A stretch of 64,000 bases of DNA, taken from assembly GCA_963931865.1 (NCBI GenBank), contig OZ007505.1:12600868-12664867 (forward strand). Direction: 5' to 3'. Shown here in pieces: positions 24,770-36,890 of this stretch (position 1 is the first letter of the stretch; every line of letters starts with the position of its first letter). Position numbers and translations under genes: made by a program. This stretch comes from Axinella damicornis (taxonomy: Eukaryota; Porifera; Demospongiae; Axinellida; Axinellidae). The notes beneath the pieces were generated by a model that made no database searches, was not told where the DNA came from, and was given only the letters and a program-made list of their open reading frames with translations.

Positions 24770-24905
24770 TCGAGGCAGGAGATGCAGTTGTTTAGAGCTA
24801 GAGTAGGCTAGTGGGAGCCTGGTAGTGTTAGAGTAGTTAGGGCTAGCTGGGGGAGCCTACAGAGCTAGAGTAGGCTAGTGGGAGCCTGGTAGTGTTAGTG
24901 AGAGT
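24770..24905. repeat. Short tandem repeat, unit about 55-60 bp
   Basis: 'gctagagtaggctagtggga' followed by 'gcctggtagtgttag' occurs twice with a partial unit between. Confidence 0.8.
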
Positions 24906-24939
24906 TTTCAGGCCCCCCTAAATAACAATTTTAGATTGC

Positions 24940-25300
24940 TAAATAATTGCTGGAGTCTCTCCCTGAAAGTGACCGAGAACAAGGAGTTGTTCACTTTGGC
25001 CTACTACAGGTCAACCTGAGGCTGCCTGCTGGCTAAAGATGGAGTCATAGTCCCTCCAGCCTTCCCCATTGCGCTGGCGGGACTCCCAGATCCGAAAGAT
25101 TATATGCCCAGAGTTAAACATAAAGGCGTACTTCCCGAAATGCTAAAGCGAATTCGGGCACCTCTCTCCAGCTGGCCCTTGTAGGAATCTGTCTGCTGGT
25201 GGACCCCTCCTGGCCATTGGTCACCCGGCGCCTCTTTGCCTTGGTATTATCCGTCAACAGATCGGCCATGTCCACAAACTTCCCCTTATAGATCTTCGCT
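24940..25300 (-). pseudogene. Gag-like ORF remnant of a tyrosine-recombinase-type or related retroelement
   Basis: On the minus strand the sequence reads KFVDMADLLTDNTKAKRRR (near 25,250). After a frame change it reads RIWESRQRNGEGWRDYDSIF then SQQAAS (near 25,050), and finally KVNNSLFSVTF (near 24,990). This series matches a gag-like protein widespread in invertebrate genomes, in elements I associate with DIRS-like retroelements; the exact class is uncertain. Stops and frame changes show it is a dead fragment of about 120 codons. No RT or recombinase is found next to it. Confidence 0.5.
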
Positions 25301-25941
25301 CAGTTTAGCTGGAATTTCTGAAGAGACTTTACCAATGATGAACTGGTTGGGAGATATTTCCTGTTTTGGTTGGAGGTAGTGCAGAGGGGGTCACTTGACA
25401 CAAGAGTGGCTCAGCTCCGCTTCCTAAAACATAGCAATCCCCATGGCAGACAGTGCTACCCCTGACGACTTTCTCCCCGGTGCAGACGCTGGAAGGGATT
25501 GAGGGCTTGAAAGCCACCCTCCCCCTTTCCTCTTCATAGCTGCATCTGCCACGGTAAAGTTGCACACTCTATTTGTTGTTGAGGAGGACAGTCCCAATCT
25601 TTCGACGGTGATCCTTCATTAAACTACCTATTGCACGGACTGCCGCCAGACTGTACGGGTTCTTGGAGCGGATGCTCCTGCGAAAATCCTGTGTCTAGCT
25701 TCTGGCTCAAACTTGCCATAATAATTTATTATTGTCTTCACTTTCTCTCCAATGTAGCAGCAATGTGCTTCTCCAACTGGATACGCTTTTTCACTGCTAT
25801 ACTCGTGTAGTCACGTGCGAACAAAGTGGACTTAAAGTACATACATAACTATAGCCATTGAAAACATTGACAAAGACATTGAAGAGTTGGTTTGGTCTGT
25901 TTCCTTTCACAGGCAGCTTGGAGACCATCCTTAGTGTTTGC
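25301..25941. other. No recognisable gene
   Basis: A minus-strand open frame at 25,329-25,565 precedes the gag-like remnant and could be its N-terminal part, but it shows no motif I know. Confidence 0.35.
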
Positions 25942-26191
25942 TACCGTAGTCGCACGTTATTAGGTGCAGCTCACCTGTAGGTGCATGTTCACTGTTAGGC
26001 ACAGGTTCGACTCTCGTCTCAGTTGAGTATAGGATCAGAAGAAGACTTCAGCGCAGAGTGGAAAAGCTATGATTTCAAATGAAGCACACTTCCTATTCAA
26101 GGAATGTCATTCAAAATCAAGTGCATCTCATTAGGCGCATATTTTCTTCCTGTGGAGATATACTATTAGGCGTATGTGCCTAATAACGGTA
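25942..26191. mobile_element. TA-target miniature element (246 bp)
   Basis: Imperfect inverted ends CCGTAGTCGCACGTTATTAGG and CCTAATAACGG, flanked by TA (25,942-25,943 and 26,190-26,191). Internal 'ttaggcac' and 'ttaggcgcat' motifs repeat. Probably related in mobilisation to the element at 21,830. Confidence 0.6.
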
Positions 26192-26941
26192 TTTATGTAG
26201 CCTTTTTCCTGGGCTTGTAGGCTATGAGGCTATACTATTTATGCCGTGTCAATACGTGCAAGAGAATCCATACCCGGTAGGACAACTGCAACTGGCAGTG
26301 AGTGTCCCAAGAGTTTGTTGAACTTGGACATGTTGGATCCCTCTCTACATCAGCTCACACTGATGTGCTATGAATACCAGGTTAAAGTTGGCGTGTGAGA
26401 CGTGACGACATGAACTGTGACAAATCTGTGTAATTATTAGGGCACCCAGGCAAACTTTCCAGTGGAACAAACGTAGGTACTATATAGCGATCAAAGCAAA
26501 CGGAGTGCTGAGTGTAGTTATGTCACACATATTTGGCAATATAATGATGCCAATGTTTTGGAGGTAAGGTACTGTATGTATGTTGTAATTTGCATAATTG
26601 CAATGTCTTGACTGTGTTTATGAATAGTCAATTAATGCCTGAAGGCTCCTTAGAACACTCTAGGTTGTGCAGTTTGTGGAGTTTGGTATAAAGGATATCA
26701 CTTAGAGAAAGTGCCCAGTAAGATGTACTACCAATGGGCACTATGGTATAATTATGATACTCATAGGTACTACCACCTACTCTTGTAAGTTGGTCATAGT
26801 GTCCATTCTGATAGCACCTTTCCCAAGGTTCAGCATTGAAGCAATCGCCACAGCTTACTCCAGCCTCAGCTGCCTTCAGCAGAAGTTACAGGCGCCCAAT
26901 GATACTGACACTATCTGAATTTTGTATCCCCTTTCACTTAG

Positions 26942-27084
26942 GCCGGGCTCCTTATGATGGCCTGGTGGAGCCGTGTGACCATGGAGGGCTACTTACACCA
27001 CCTGGTGTGGGGGACTTCTGCTGCACACAACATGGCTGCTGGTACGGGGCAAGAGTTGCAGTTGCTCTCAAATACTGATTTAAG
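26942..27084 (+). CDS. Possible host exon (143 bp)
   Basis: Strong acceptor (ctttcacttag) and consensus donor (TTTAAG|GTACGT). One frame is open throughout and includes LLMMAWWSRVTMEGYLHHLV, an amphipathic helix-like composition. It could be from the same large gene as the WD exons upstream, but the family match is not convincing. Confidence 0.35.
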
Positions 27085-27721
27085 GTACGTACATGGCTCT
27101 ATCCCATAGTGGTTTTTGAAACTTAATGCCATTGGCTGCCTATAAACCAATGAGATGAGAGCTTTACAACCGTTTCGGAGCTGTAGGGTACATATTTAAG
27201 CAGCTTAGCAGTCATCTGTCAACCCGATTCCAAACCAGACTGTTGATGTATTAGTTTCCACATGCTCATACCTAACCTGAAGGGTTGGTATCCTTGGTAA
27301 GGTGATTGTCTTAAGGTCAATAATGCACCACTCATTTCATTAGCGACGCAGTGACATAATTTTCAGCTGAAAAAATTGCAGAGCCAATACTCTGTTGACT
27401 GATGAGTACACATTGTGCAATCACTTAGATAGCTGTCATAATTTCAAGCATCTGTCAGCAGAGTTTGCACCTACTTACCACTGTACACAAGGCACTTATG
27501 TGAAGTACCTCAATTAAGTTATATACAAGCACAAGTACTCTGCCTTAGCCGCAGCTATATAATTATGTGCATTCATGGTATCATGAACTCTTGATGGTAT
27601 ATAAGAGTGTAAGTAGCAATACTATCCATGCCAGTGGAATGTTTGACTTTTTACCTTCTCTGCTGGTACTTTTCACAGGGGATGAGTTACATCCTACCCC
27701 CTGTGCTGTACTCTTGGGCAC

Positions 27722-27781
27722 ACATCACACACACACCAACACACACTCACACTCACACTCACACACACACACACACTCACA

Positions 27782-27831
<50 letters not shown>

Positions 27832-27883
27832 CATTGACACTGTGAGGCCACAGCTGGACAACTACAACGTGAGGAGACAAAGG
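27722..27883 (+). repeat. (CA)n microsatellite ending in a possible small exon
   Basis: The CA tract runs 27,722-27,830 and ends in an AG acceptor. The 53 bp after it can be read as IDTVRPQLDNYNVRRQ up to a GGTGGG donor-like site. The exon is speculative; the microsatellite is certain. Confidence 0.55.
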
Positions 27884-27952
27884 GTGGGTGTGTGTGTGTT
27901 CGTTCATGTGTGATTAATCAACCCTAGCTTGCTTTCTTTCCCACACCACACT

Positions 27953-28631
27953 ACCCACATAGCACTAGCCTCATTCTCAGCCTAGCTTTGCATTTTGTCG
28001 CATACTGTACATAAAACCGGGAGAGAGATGTCATCACGTGCATGATGACATACTATGCGTGGTTTTAGTATTATGCGTCGTTTTCGTAATCAAATTTTAC
28101 ACAACAACTGAGTCCTGACAGCAACTTTTACAACATGAACACAGCTTAAATTGTGTGACCAGCTAGCAAACCTGCTGGCTATGCCTGGCGTGGCCCGGCG
28201 TCCACTCCCTGTATTTCACGCAGTTGCCGAGGTACGCTAGGTACATGGCCTCCCAGCATGGGTCCACTTGTTGTATACAGTCTATACACACGACCTGTGT
28301 ACTCTGCGGAAAACAAAAGTATTGCTAGCCTGAGCATTCACTCGTGATTTGTTACTTGAAACCACCGTGTTCATAAAACTTGTTTTCAGGACTCACAGTT
28401 GTTCATTGTGGTCTTCCAAGGACTCCTCGCATGAACAGCGGGAAGGTCAGAAATGGCATACGTGGGCAATATATAGTTCGATCACCAAAACCACACATAA
28501 AACCACGCATAAAACCATGCATAGTACATCACCATGCACATGATGAAATCTTCCAGGATCTCTCCCCGTTTGTATATACAGTATGTGACAAAAAGCTGGG
28601 GAGGAGTCTCAGAATGAGGCTAACCCACATC
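27953..28631. mobile_element. TIR element (about 660 bp), 9-bp target duplication
   Basis: Ends TAGCCTCATTCTCAG and CTCAGAATGAGGCTA. The flanks 'acccacata' and 'acccacatc' match at 8 of 9, with four extra bases before the left terminus. Repeated 'aaccacgcataaaacca'-like tracts lie in the right arm. No coding capacity is supported. Confidence 0.75.
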
Positions 28632-28786
28632 ACACCACACTACACTGTACCCACAACACACCACACTGCCCACAACACACCACACTCCACACACACACCG
28701 GATTGACCGAACAAGTATTATAATTGTTGGGCACCACCCCCCGTGTGTCTACCCTCTGTGAACCCAACATCATTGCAAGTGATCAT

Positions 28787-28873
28787 ATCTCCCCAGCCTC
28801 GGATCCCCTGCCGTATTTCATACTAGAAGCGATCAAATGATGGTGGTGGGTACGGCCTGGAATCGAAGCTAGT
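28787..28873. mobile_element. Short hairpin relic of the TAGCCTCG family
   Basis: 'cccagcctcggatcccctgc' and 'ggcctggaatcgaagcta' are imperfect inverses around the family's internal 'atttcatactag.agcgatca' block, which is also present at 61,870. No target duplication is visible. Confidence 0.55.
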
Positions 28874-29404
28874 TGCAAATGCCCTTGGTCAAGGTATCCA
28901 TCTCTAATGTTGGTAACCATGGTATTGGTGGAAAGGATGTAGTGCCCTCTGACCAGTGGGATCATCTCTGTTCCAATACTTGTTGTATATAATCTAAACA
29001 TGCACCCTTTGTTTCCATGGTGATGAACTGAATGGTACCTGCAGTGAATGACTTTCCCAGGAGACCCAGTGCACGGCAGGTGCTAGTGCAGGAAAGCTCA
29101 TAGCAAGACTTCGACAAAGTACAGTCATCTAGCTTTGCACACAATCTACCACATCAACATGGAGGTTTTGCTATTTTGGTCGTGGTGAAAACCCGGACTG
29201 GACTGGACCGGACCGGATTGACAGGAAGTGGTTAATTAGTGCTTCCACGTGTAGAGAAAATAGTTTACTTTGGACCTTGAAGTAGCCATTGTGGCATTGC
29301 TTCTTGCAGGGAAGTCAGAGAACAGTTTAGTCTCACTGATTTGCACAGTATTTTGAAGCCACGATGCATTAGCGAGGTACCCATGCGGGTCCAAGTCGGC
29401 CGGT

Positions 29405-29975
29405 AGTGGCTAGCTTCCGTCTGTGGATTGCTACCATGACAACTATTGCCTTCTACTTTACATTACCCACATTACACTCATACCGGGTAGTCACTCATGC
29501 CGGGAGCACTGTCGCCGTTTACATGGTTGCCACTGTTCTTTAACAATAACGGAACACTCTTTCCAACAGGCCTCTCTCTTGCTTGCAATATTGAATGGGA
29601 GAAACTGGGACAGTAATCTCACGTGAGTGATGAGGCTGCCGTAGCAGCCCATGAACACACCTACAGTATTTTCAATGCACAGAATTTTCCACCAGCATTC
29701 CTGAGGATCCATTGAAATGCTTCACGAATGAAGAAGACCCAATGCTGTCCATCTAGAACTCACCTGGCAGTATCTACTGAGCGAGTTTCGTTCCCCAAAA
29801 ATGAGGGCTGGTTAGGTAAATCGATTTCACCTCACAGCTCTGGCAGTCTGTATGATTACATTGTCCATGTAGCACTAATTGCTACCTTGCACCTACCACT
29901 AGTTACTAGCTTCCGGCTGTGGATTGCTACCATGACAACCGTTGCCTTCTACTTTACATTACCCACATTCATACT
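29405..29975. repeat. Pair of direct repeats about 70 bp, 500 bp apart
   Basis: 'gtggattgctaccatgacaa' followed by 'gttgccttctactttacatt' occurs at about 29,405-29,475 and 29,905-29,975 with about 5 percent difference. The stretch between has no recognised gene. Confidence 0.85.
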
Positions 29976-30118
29976 GGTCTGCACAGATTGCACGTGTATT
30001 CCAACTAATGCCATAGGACCGCTATACATACTCTGGTACATGTACAGAAACCTCCGACAATGGACCCTGACACAATGTATTCAATTATTTTGACCTTGAA
30101 AATTGTTCTTTGTAGAGA

Positions 30119-30713
30119 GGTCCAATTTAGCCTCGTTCCCAGGCGCTCTTGGTAATTGGGGAGAAGAGCGCCTGGTATCCACTGTTCGCGCATGCGCGGC
30201 TCCCCAGGTTTTTGTGGGGAACTTGGAAACTACTGTTATACTAGTCCGTGTTGCACGACCGTACATTACTGAAACACGGGAGTCTTTTAGATCTACAAGA
30301 CGCAGCTCTGTTCAACCAAGCCGTGCCGTACGCCCTCAGTAAGGTCGGAAAGCCAGGAATGGTGCTGAGGACGAACAACTGACAGCAATACAGCACGTAC
30401 ATAAAAGGTTTGTATGGTTAGCTACATACGGCCGGGTCGAATTTATCTAGCTATGGGGTCTTACTGTTTGTATCGTGCTTCGTGTCCACTTCGGAAAGGC
30501 AGAAGCGGCGTATTGACGTCCACAGACTTCGAAACCCTGGCCTCGCATGATGTTGGAGCTGTATATTTTACCGAATATTTGTCCGTGTTATTTCAGCTTA
30601 CGTATCTCGATAAATTATACGGAGAATGTAACGGAACTGCTCGCGCATGCGTGAACAGTGGACGCTCTCTCCCCAATCACCAAGAGCGCCTGGGAACGAG
30701 GCTAGGTCCAATT
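30119..30713. mobile_element. TIR element (577 bp) with perfect 9-bp target duplication
   Basis: The element runs 30,128-30,704. Ends TAGCCTCGTTCCCAGGCGCT / AGCGCCTGGGAACGAGGCTA. Each arm folds on itself (CAGGCGCTCTT ... AAGAGCGCCTG at the left) and carries 'cgcgcatgcg' internally. Flanking repeat 'ggtccaatt'. Confidence 0.92.
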
Positions 30714-31683
30714 GAACCTCCAAGAAGAGGACAACTTCTCTACAAAGGGCAAAACACCTGAATTTATATCATCCCCCAACGTGTCCTCAGACCAATTCCC
30801 ACCTGATGTACCTCCTGTGTACTGATTAATTGGCATCACTGGGTTGCCATGATTTTCACTGATGTATGAAGTACTTAGATGATAGTTGACGATTAAGTGC
30901 ATTAGCTGGTTGTTCCAGAGTTACATACCAGTGAAGTTTGTCCATTTCCCCTAATACATTCTCTGTGGGAAATAGGCAAATGTCCCTGGGTCATAACTCC
31001 TCACGGCAATCCAATATGTAGTACACGGGATTTTACATCAGAGGAAACGGTCCTAGTAGTGGTGGTGCTCACTCACATGACATAAAGACCAACCTCTTCC
31101 CCTCCAGGTGCTTGTGCAGACATCTAGTGTGAGGGATGTTATAGTTGACCTAATTGCATTTGTGTATAATATTATTGGTTTGATGTTTTTACTTCAATCG
31201 TGTTCTTTTTGTACAAAAAGTATGGCATGGTGCTTTTTTTTTTGTCAACAGCAAGTCGGCAGAAATCCCCCCTTATAGAAGACTGTAAGTCATGGTCCCA
31301 GACCAACCCAACCCCAGCACAGATTATTGCACTCTAGGGACATAATATTATGTCACTCTTCTTTGTAGCACCTTCACAACCTCTGGCTGCTCTGTATATT
31401 GTGTTGCTATGGAAACAGCAGGTGACATTCCAATGATTGTATCTCTTGGTCATCCATGATACTGGCCACTGTAGACATCACGACAGGTGCTGCTCGGAAG
31501 AGGTGCATGCATGCACTCAATATACGCCCTCAGAGGTGTTTACGTTATAATATCAGCGATTGCATGAATGGAACTGATCATGACGTCCTATACTGGTGCA
31601 CTTGCATGTTTAAACAGCCACCTCTCTAGCTATGGTTGATGATGCACTATAGGTAGCTGGTCCCAGTCACAAACCCCAAACAA
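30714..31683. other. No recognisable gene
   Basis: About 970 bp. No supported exon, TIR element or tandem array; short open frames only. Confidence 0.5.
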
Positions 31684-31890
31684 AGTCTCGTTCCTTGGCA
31701 ATGTTTGTAACTCACATGACCATATCTTCAAGGATAGCCTCCAACCCATGCATGCATGCCGGCCTTCTCTCACCAGCATTTGTTACTTGTATAGTGTATA
31801 CTACCATGTTAATAATTATACTGCAAGCTACAAATGCCAGGGTGAGAAGGCCGGGGGGGGGGGGGGGGGGGGGGGGGGGGAACAAGGCTA
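31684..31890. mobile_element. TIR relic of the same family with a long G-run
   Basis: 'agtctcgttccttgg' on the left and 'ggaacaaggcta' on the right are inverses. Inside, 'gccggccttctcaccagc' pairs with 'agggtgagaaggccgg'. A run of about 30 G (31,850-31,880) separates the right stem from the end. No clear target duplication. Confidence 0.65.
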
Positions 31891-33013
31891 CGTACTTCAA
31901 GGGATCTTGTATGCTAACACTCCATGCAGTGCATGTACAAGCTAGCTATAGATTCCGTATTGATTCAATTCAATAATTCAGCTATATAATAGACACACTG
32001 GCATAATGACTGCATAACCGGTGTGTATATATTATACAGGATTAGTCTCAGGGTCTATAATTAATACCGTATACAGGCATACAGCTAAGACTTAGTGCAT
32101 CAGTAACAATTATGCATACACCATAATATTATAGGTCTGCATAAATAAATTATTCTCAGCTGGGTTAAAATATTAATTTACAATAAAAATTAATTATATA
32201 GCTAGCTGATTGTGTATACAGCCGGAGGCAGCATCCTAGCTCTCTGACAGTAATGTTCAGCTCTCTGACCAGCAGCAAGGTAGATTCAATGGTACCTGAA
32301 ACAGAGGTAGGGTATGTATACATAACCTCCAAGTAGGAGTACAGTATAAAGGTCCCAGCTGTTTGATCTCCTACACAGATCTCTAGCTGAGCTTTGATCA
32401 CTTTGCTGTGAGAGTGAGTTGTTCAATGTTCACCCTCTCTCTCCCCCCAACCACCACCACCCACCACCACCGACACATGCAGGTCACCTCACATCCATGA
32501 CACACGACATCATTCACATGATTTGTCATTCTTCTGCTTCCATGTATCGACTATTATAATAGCCCCAGGCCCCCAGCAGTGCAAACTGCAACTCAAACTG
32601 CATGGTGGGTATGGTGTCTGGAGTTCTACCAAACTATGATGACTGTATAACCACACAGCCTCTACACAAATTCTTGTTGGCCCAATAACGGGGCCAGGGT
32701 TTCCTGCCTTAGTTTCAGTCCTAGTGTAGGTGGGCAGAAAATTTAATAAGGAATGGATATCAACTTCTACACAAAGTAAGTTGCACCCATTATTTATAAC
32801 AGCTGCAGTACTAGACCTTCCCATACCATGACCAAATGTAAAGTCCTAGACAAATACATACCCTGTCCCTCGCTGTGTCATAAGTTTTCAGGCCCAGGGC
32901 TCAGGACCTTTCTGGGCCATCTGCTGGTCCACATGCACCAGCTACACTGACCGGTCACCTGCAAGGAAGTGAAGGGACAACAGAGTTGCTTGCTGCATAT
33001 GGGCCAGTCCTGC
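31891..33013. other. No recognisable gene
   Basis: About 1.1 kb of AT-rich sequence with a short (CCA)n tract near 32,450. Nothing coding is supported. Confidence 0.45.
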
Positions 33014-33089
33014 GATAGACTTCGCCTTGGTCCCAGGCTCTCTCCTCAAAACCCATAGTTTGAGGAGAGAGCCTGGGACCGATAGACTG
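33014..33089. mobile_element. 58-bp hairpin miniature element with 9-bp target signature
   Basis: 33,023-33,080 is almost entirely one stem-loop: GGTCCCAGGCTCTCTCCTC pairs with GAGGAGAGAGCCTGGGACC. Flanks 'gatagactt' and 'gatagactg' match at 8 of 9. The stem equals one arm of the element at 23,843. Confidence 0.8.
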
Positions 33090-33724
33090 GTACAATACTT
33101 TACAATGATGAACTTCTAGGAGATATTGCCCAATCAGTTCCAAGACTGGCCTCTGTAAACTCCAATGGGCACATGAGGCAATTAGTGAAAGATGGGAGGG
33201 GCATCTCTCAACAGGTGTTGTCCCTCAACCTCAAGGGTGGGGCAAATTGAGATGAAGTGGTGGCTGATAGAGCCACACAGCTTACAAGACGGTGGTCACC
33301 AGGAGCCGCAAGTTCTGAATCTGGCTGCATCCTTCTCGAGCATGTCACCAACAGGAAAGCACGAGAATTCGCAAGCTTTTGATAACGTGACAAGTCCATG
33401 CAGTCATGCATGTGGCGTTTTTTTTTACATCTTGATCAATTGCTGTAGGTTCGTAGCACGTGCCGCATGCTGATGACTATTAGAAGACTATAGGTCTTTA
33501 GAAGTTTAGTATGCCTAACCACATTATATACCAGTAGTGATTTCAGGAAAAGTCAGTTGAAATTCGTTGTCCAATTCAATAACATTATTATATCAAGATT
33601 TTAAAGCATGTGTGAGTGTGTTACTGTATGGAAGTGGGGGCGGGATTAGACAACCTCCTACCTCAAACTCCCAAGAACGCAGGTAGCCATCCTGGACGGC
33701 AGGGAGGAGTAGCTATACTGTAAG

Positions 33725-33860
33725 GGACGCAATCGGGATGCAGCAGCTGAATTGGATGCAATTGGGGTGCAGCAGATGCAATCGGCATGCAGCAGCTGAG
33801 TGGATGCAATCGGGGGGCAGCAGTTGAAGTGGACACAATCCGGGAGCAGCTATAGACCTG
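33725..33860. repeat. Imperfect minisatellite, unit about 30 bp
   Basis: Four to five units of 'gatgcaatcggggtgcagca' type with variable 'gctgaattg' spacers. Confidence 0.8.
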
Positions 33861-34009
33861 GCAATGGGCTGCTAATAGGCGGGAAGTACATGTAGCTGAG
33901 CAAATCTAGCAAAGCAAATTGTAAATTTTATAGCTATAGAAATAGAGAGGTGTGGAAACATTCATAAAGCACTATGCCCCCTTTAATACCTACCTTGAAA
34001 GAATGTCCA

Positions 34010-34135
34010 CTCTGGCTCCTGAGCTCCGCCCACTCCTACTCACCGGTAGGCCGGCTGCCAGTGACTACCAGGTTGGGCTCCGCCCATTCCTCCTCAGCAT
34101 AAGGCCGGCTGCCAGTGACCGCCAGGTTGGGCCTA
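34010..34135. repeat. Two-copy tandem repeat, unit about 60 bp
   Basis: 'gctccgcccactcctactca ... ggccggctgccagtgac.accaggttggg' occurs twice with a few changes. Confidence 0.8.
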
Positions 34136-34599
34136 AGCTGTCCCAACAGAGACTCAACTGTGAGCTGAAACAGGGGAAGGACAAACTCAAGTACAATGGA
34201 ACGAAGAGAGGAATATGGTTCTTTGCTACCAAGTTATGAAATTTGGGGAACAGTTTTGCACCATGACAAATGTGAAGAGTCTGGTGGCTGATAGCAGTTG
34301 TTGGCGGCAATGAAGTGACTAGTTTTGACTGTCACCAGCGACATGCCCAGCTTAGTACATGGACGTTCCCAGTTAATAGCAACATGCCTCAGGAATGCAT
34401 CGACTCATTAGCAATAGATGTACAAAAAGAGGCTTTATTACAGGGTAATTAATGAATGTGGCATTTCTTGTATAAGCAGACCTTGGGGGCATGGTTCGCT
34501 TGTTTGATCTGTTGCTGTTGTGCCATGGTCCTACAGAGGTCCTGGAATTGAGAAGATATTAGTGAGATTGAGATATAAGTAGCACCTCCACTGTCTGAG

Positions 34600-34810
34600 T
34601 GTGTTTGCGTGTGTGTGTGTACATTGTCATGTATGTGTATGCATGCAAGTGTGTACATTGTATGGGTGTGTGTGCAAGAGTGTAGTGGTACGTACATTGT
34701 ATGTGTGTGTGCAAGAGTGTAGTGGTACATACATTGTATATGTGTGTGTGTGCAAGAGTGTAGGGGTACGTACATTGTATGTGTGTGTGTGCAAGTGTGT
34801 ACATTGTATG
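34600..34810. repeat. TG-rich minisatellite, unit about 45-50 bp
   Basis: Units of 'gtacattgtatgtgtgtgt' plus 'gcaagagtgtagtggtac', four copies. Confidence 0.85.
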
Positions 34811-35374
34811 TGAGTCACGTAGGGGGCAGATGCTGAACAACGACTGGCTTGCTGAGCTCGACTACTAGGTCAATAGTACATAGTAGGTAGGAGTAGTCAG
34901 AATCTGCAAGTTCGTGACCGAGATGTATTAATTTTTTGCTTCGTGGTTTTGTTTAAGAATGGTGTCCATGCTCATCAGAAGAGCACTAGGTGTCTAAGTG
35001 ACAACTTAAGAAACCATGAAACTTAGATACCTACCACATCCTCATCACATCAAACATCATACAGTGGTCTAAACAAAATTGACAATGTCCACTCTTAGCC
35101 CCCCGCCCCCGTCCAGTACAGAAATGAGAACAAAAACGATGTAAATGTCAGAACGAAAACTGGTCAAGGAGAGGAACCGCCTATGGAAGAAGGCAAGGAG
35201 GACCAACGATGAACATGTGAGGGTGGAGTTCAGGTTGGTGAGGAATTACGGTACAGCGAAACTTAGAAGAAGTAAGCAAGCTCACCTTGAGGGTGTGGTC
35301 TGGCAGTCGTGAAGACAACCAAAGAAGTTGTGGGCTGAGATGAATAAAATAATGGGGCGACATAACGTTTATAA

Positions 35375-36011
35375 CGTACGTCGTGCCATAAATGACTTCC
35401 TGTTCATATTTTGTGTGTCATTGCATCATGCGTTAATTCAAACCACAATGACACAATTGCAACGTCGACTTGGAGCCAGAGACTGTTGACTGAGACACGG
35501 AATAGTCTACCTAAACGAGGATGGAGACTATAGCACACGATGGGGGGCTAGAGCATGAAGACTCCCTGTCTTCAAGCTCTAGCCCCTCACCACATGCAAT
35601 CAGGAGTGCATGAATTAAGGTGGCGAAGGAGCGTCAAACTATATAGACATGTTGTGTGCCCTAACGCTATATGGTCGTACCTTGGTACCACACAAAAAAA
35701 AACCAATTTGTCTTTTACACTTTTATGTAAGGTACGCTAGGACGGGAAGATCGACCGAGTTCGACGCTCCTTTGCCACCTTTGGCGGCTCCTGGCACTAG
35801 TCTCCATCCTCGTTTAGTGCCGGTTCAAGCCATCACATGTCCTGCATGCAGAGAATGCACATCATGGTGTGCAGCATGCATAGCTAGCTATATTGTCAGA
35901 GAATGGTAACTTGACTTAGTCTCGCGGGCCAGCCACACCCGTGGTGGGTGTGGCGAGAGGCTGGCCCGCGAGAATAAACTTGACTGGCCTGCTCTCGGTA
36001 ACACTGAACTC
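35375..36011. repeat. Diverged duplicate of 61,075-61,450
   Basis: Shared blocks in order: 'cgtacgtcgtgcc', 'catgcgttaattcaaaccac', 'aggatggagactatagc', 'tcctgcatgcagag', 'tcatggtgtgca' and 'ctcggtaacact'. This copy additionally holds a 300-bp inverted-repeat insert and the 60-bp element at 35,917. Open frames are not conserved between the copies. Confidence 0.85.
35908..35985. mobile_element. 60-bp hairpin element with proven 9-bp target duplication
   Basis: 35,917-35,976 consists of TAGTCTCGCGGGCCAGCC and its inverse GGCTGGCCCGCGAGAATA around a short loop. It is flanked by 'aacttgact' on both sides. The paralogous segment at about 61,430-61,445 reads 'gggaacttgactggtctgc' with a single copy of the 9-mer and no element. 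Confidence 0.93.
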
Positions 36012-36191
36012 CCTAGCTCCTGTGACCAGTGATATCAGAACGAGAAGACCTGTATGATAGTATTCTGTGGTCTGAGGTGGTGCTGCTATTCTCAGTCAAA
36101 GTTCTGATGACAGACATGTTCATGCAAATGCAAATGCTGCAAACCCACTCGCTGCCCCACAGTGCTATGCATTCCCCTAGTTACCTTACCT

Positions 36192-36424
36192 TCCGTCAGG
36201 AGAAAGTCGGTGCCACGAACTTCTGGATGTCTTGGTTAAGCTCTCTCTCATGTCTCGGCGCCACGGAACTTCTGGATGTCTTGGTCGAGCTTTCTCTCAT
36301 GTCTCTCCATTTCCAGTGGCGAACTTTGAACTTTTCAAGCGCGGTTCGGGTCCCCCAGCTTGGTCCCCCCAGCTTGGTCCCACAGCTTGAATTGGTCCCC
36401 CCAGCTTGGTCCCCCCAGCTTGGT
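36192..36424. repeat. Two tandem repeats back to back
   Basis: 'gaacttctggatgtcttgg' with 'ctctctcatgtctc' repeats twice (unit about 55 bp, 36,210-36,305). A 17-bp unit 'ccccccagcttggtccc' then repeats about five times (36,350-36,424). Confidence 0.85.
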
Positions 36425-36778
36425 TCTTTTGGTTCCATTCCATTCCATGTTTTACTATTCAATTCACATGCACAGAAGAGAAAAACTAATAAACATATTT
36501 GAGAACAATCACCATAAAAATGAAACTTTGACTCGATGACAAAACAGCAAGGGGGAGGGGGGATTGTCTTACCCAAACACGTGCAGCATGTTGCTTGCAG
36601 ATTTCCTTCAATTGTGGAAGGAGTCCCTGCGGCAACAGATGTCATCAACTCACAAACACCATTTGCATCCGCCGATTGACCGATCAATACAAGTCATTGT
36701 GGATTACAGTAGTCATTAGAACGTGTGCAATTTGACATGCAGTGAAACATACAGGAGGACATAAGTAGACTAGGTAAT

Positions 36779-36890
36779 TCCCCTCCTTCCCCTCTCCCCT
36801 CAACCCTCCCTTCTCCCCAACCCTCCTTCCCTCCGCTCCTTCCCTCTCCCCTTCCCCTCCTTCCCTCCCCCTCCCTCCTCTCCCCCTTTG
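36779..36890. repeat. Polypyrimidine (CCTTCC-rich) tract
   Basis: C/T-only sequence with few interruptions; open frames on the other strand are artefacts. Confidence 0.9.

Noticed and set aside
26942..28000. Continuation of a DmX-like gene downstream of the WD exons
   Set aside because: C-terminal WD exons should be near the gene's end, so these candidate exons are in the wrong order for one gene; kept only as unassigned possible exons.
30103..30761. Plus-strand frames within the 30,128-30,704 element
   Set aside because: They begin or end in the inverted repeats and contain no motif.
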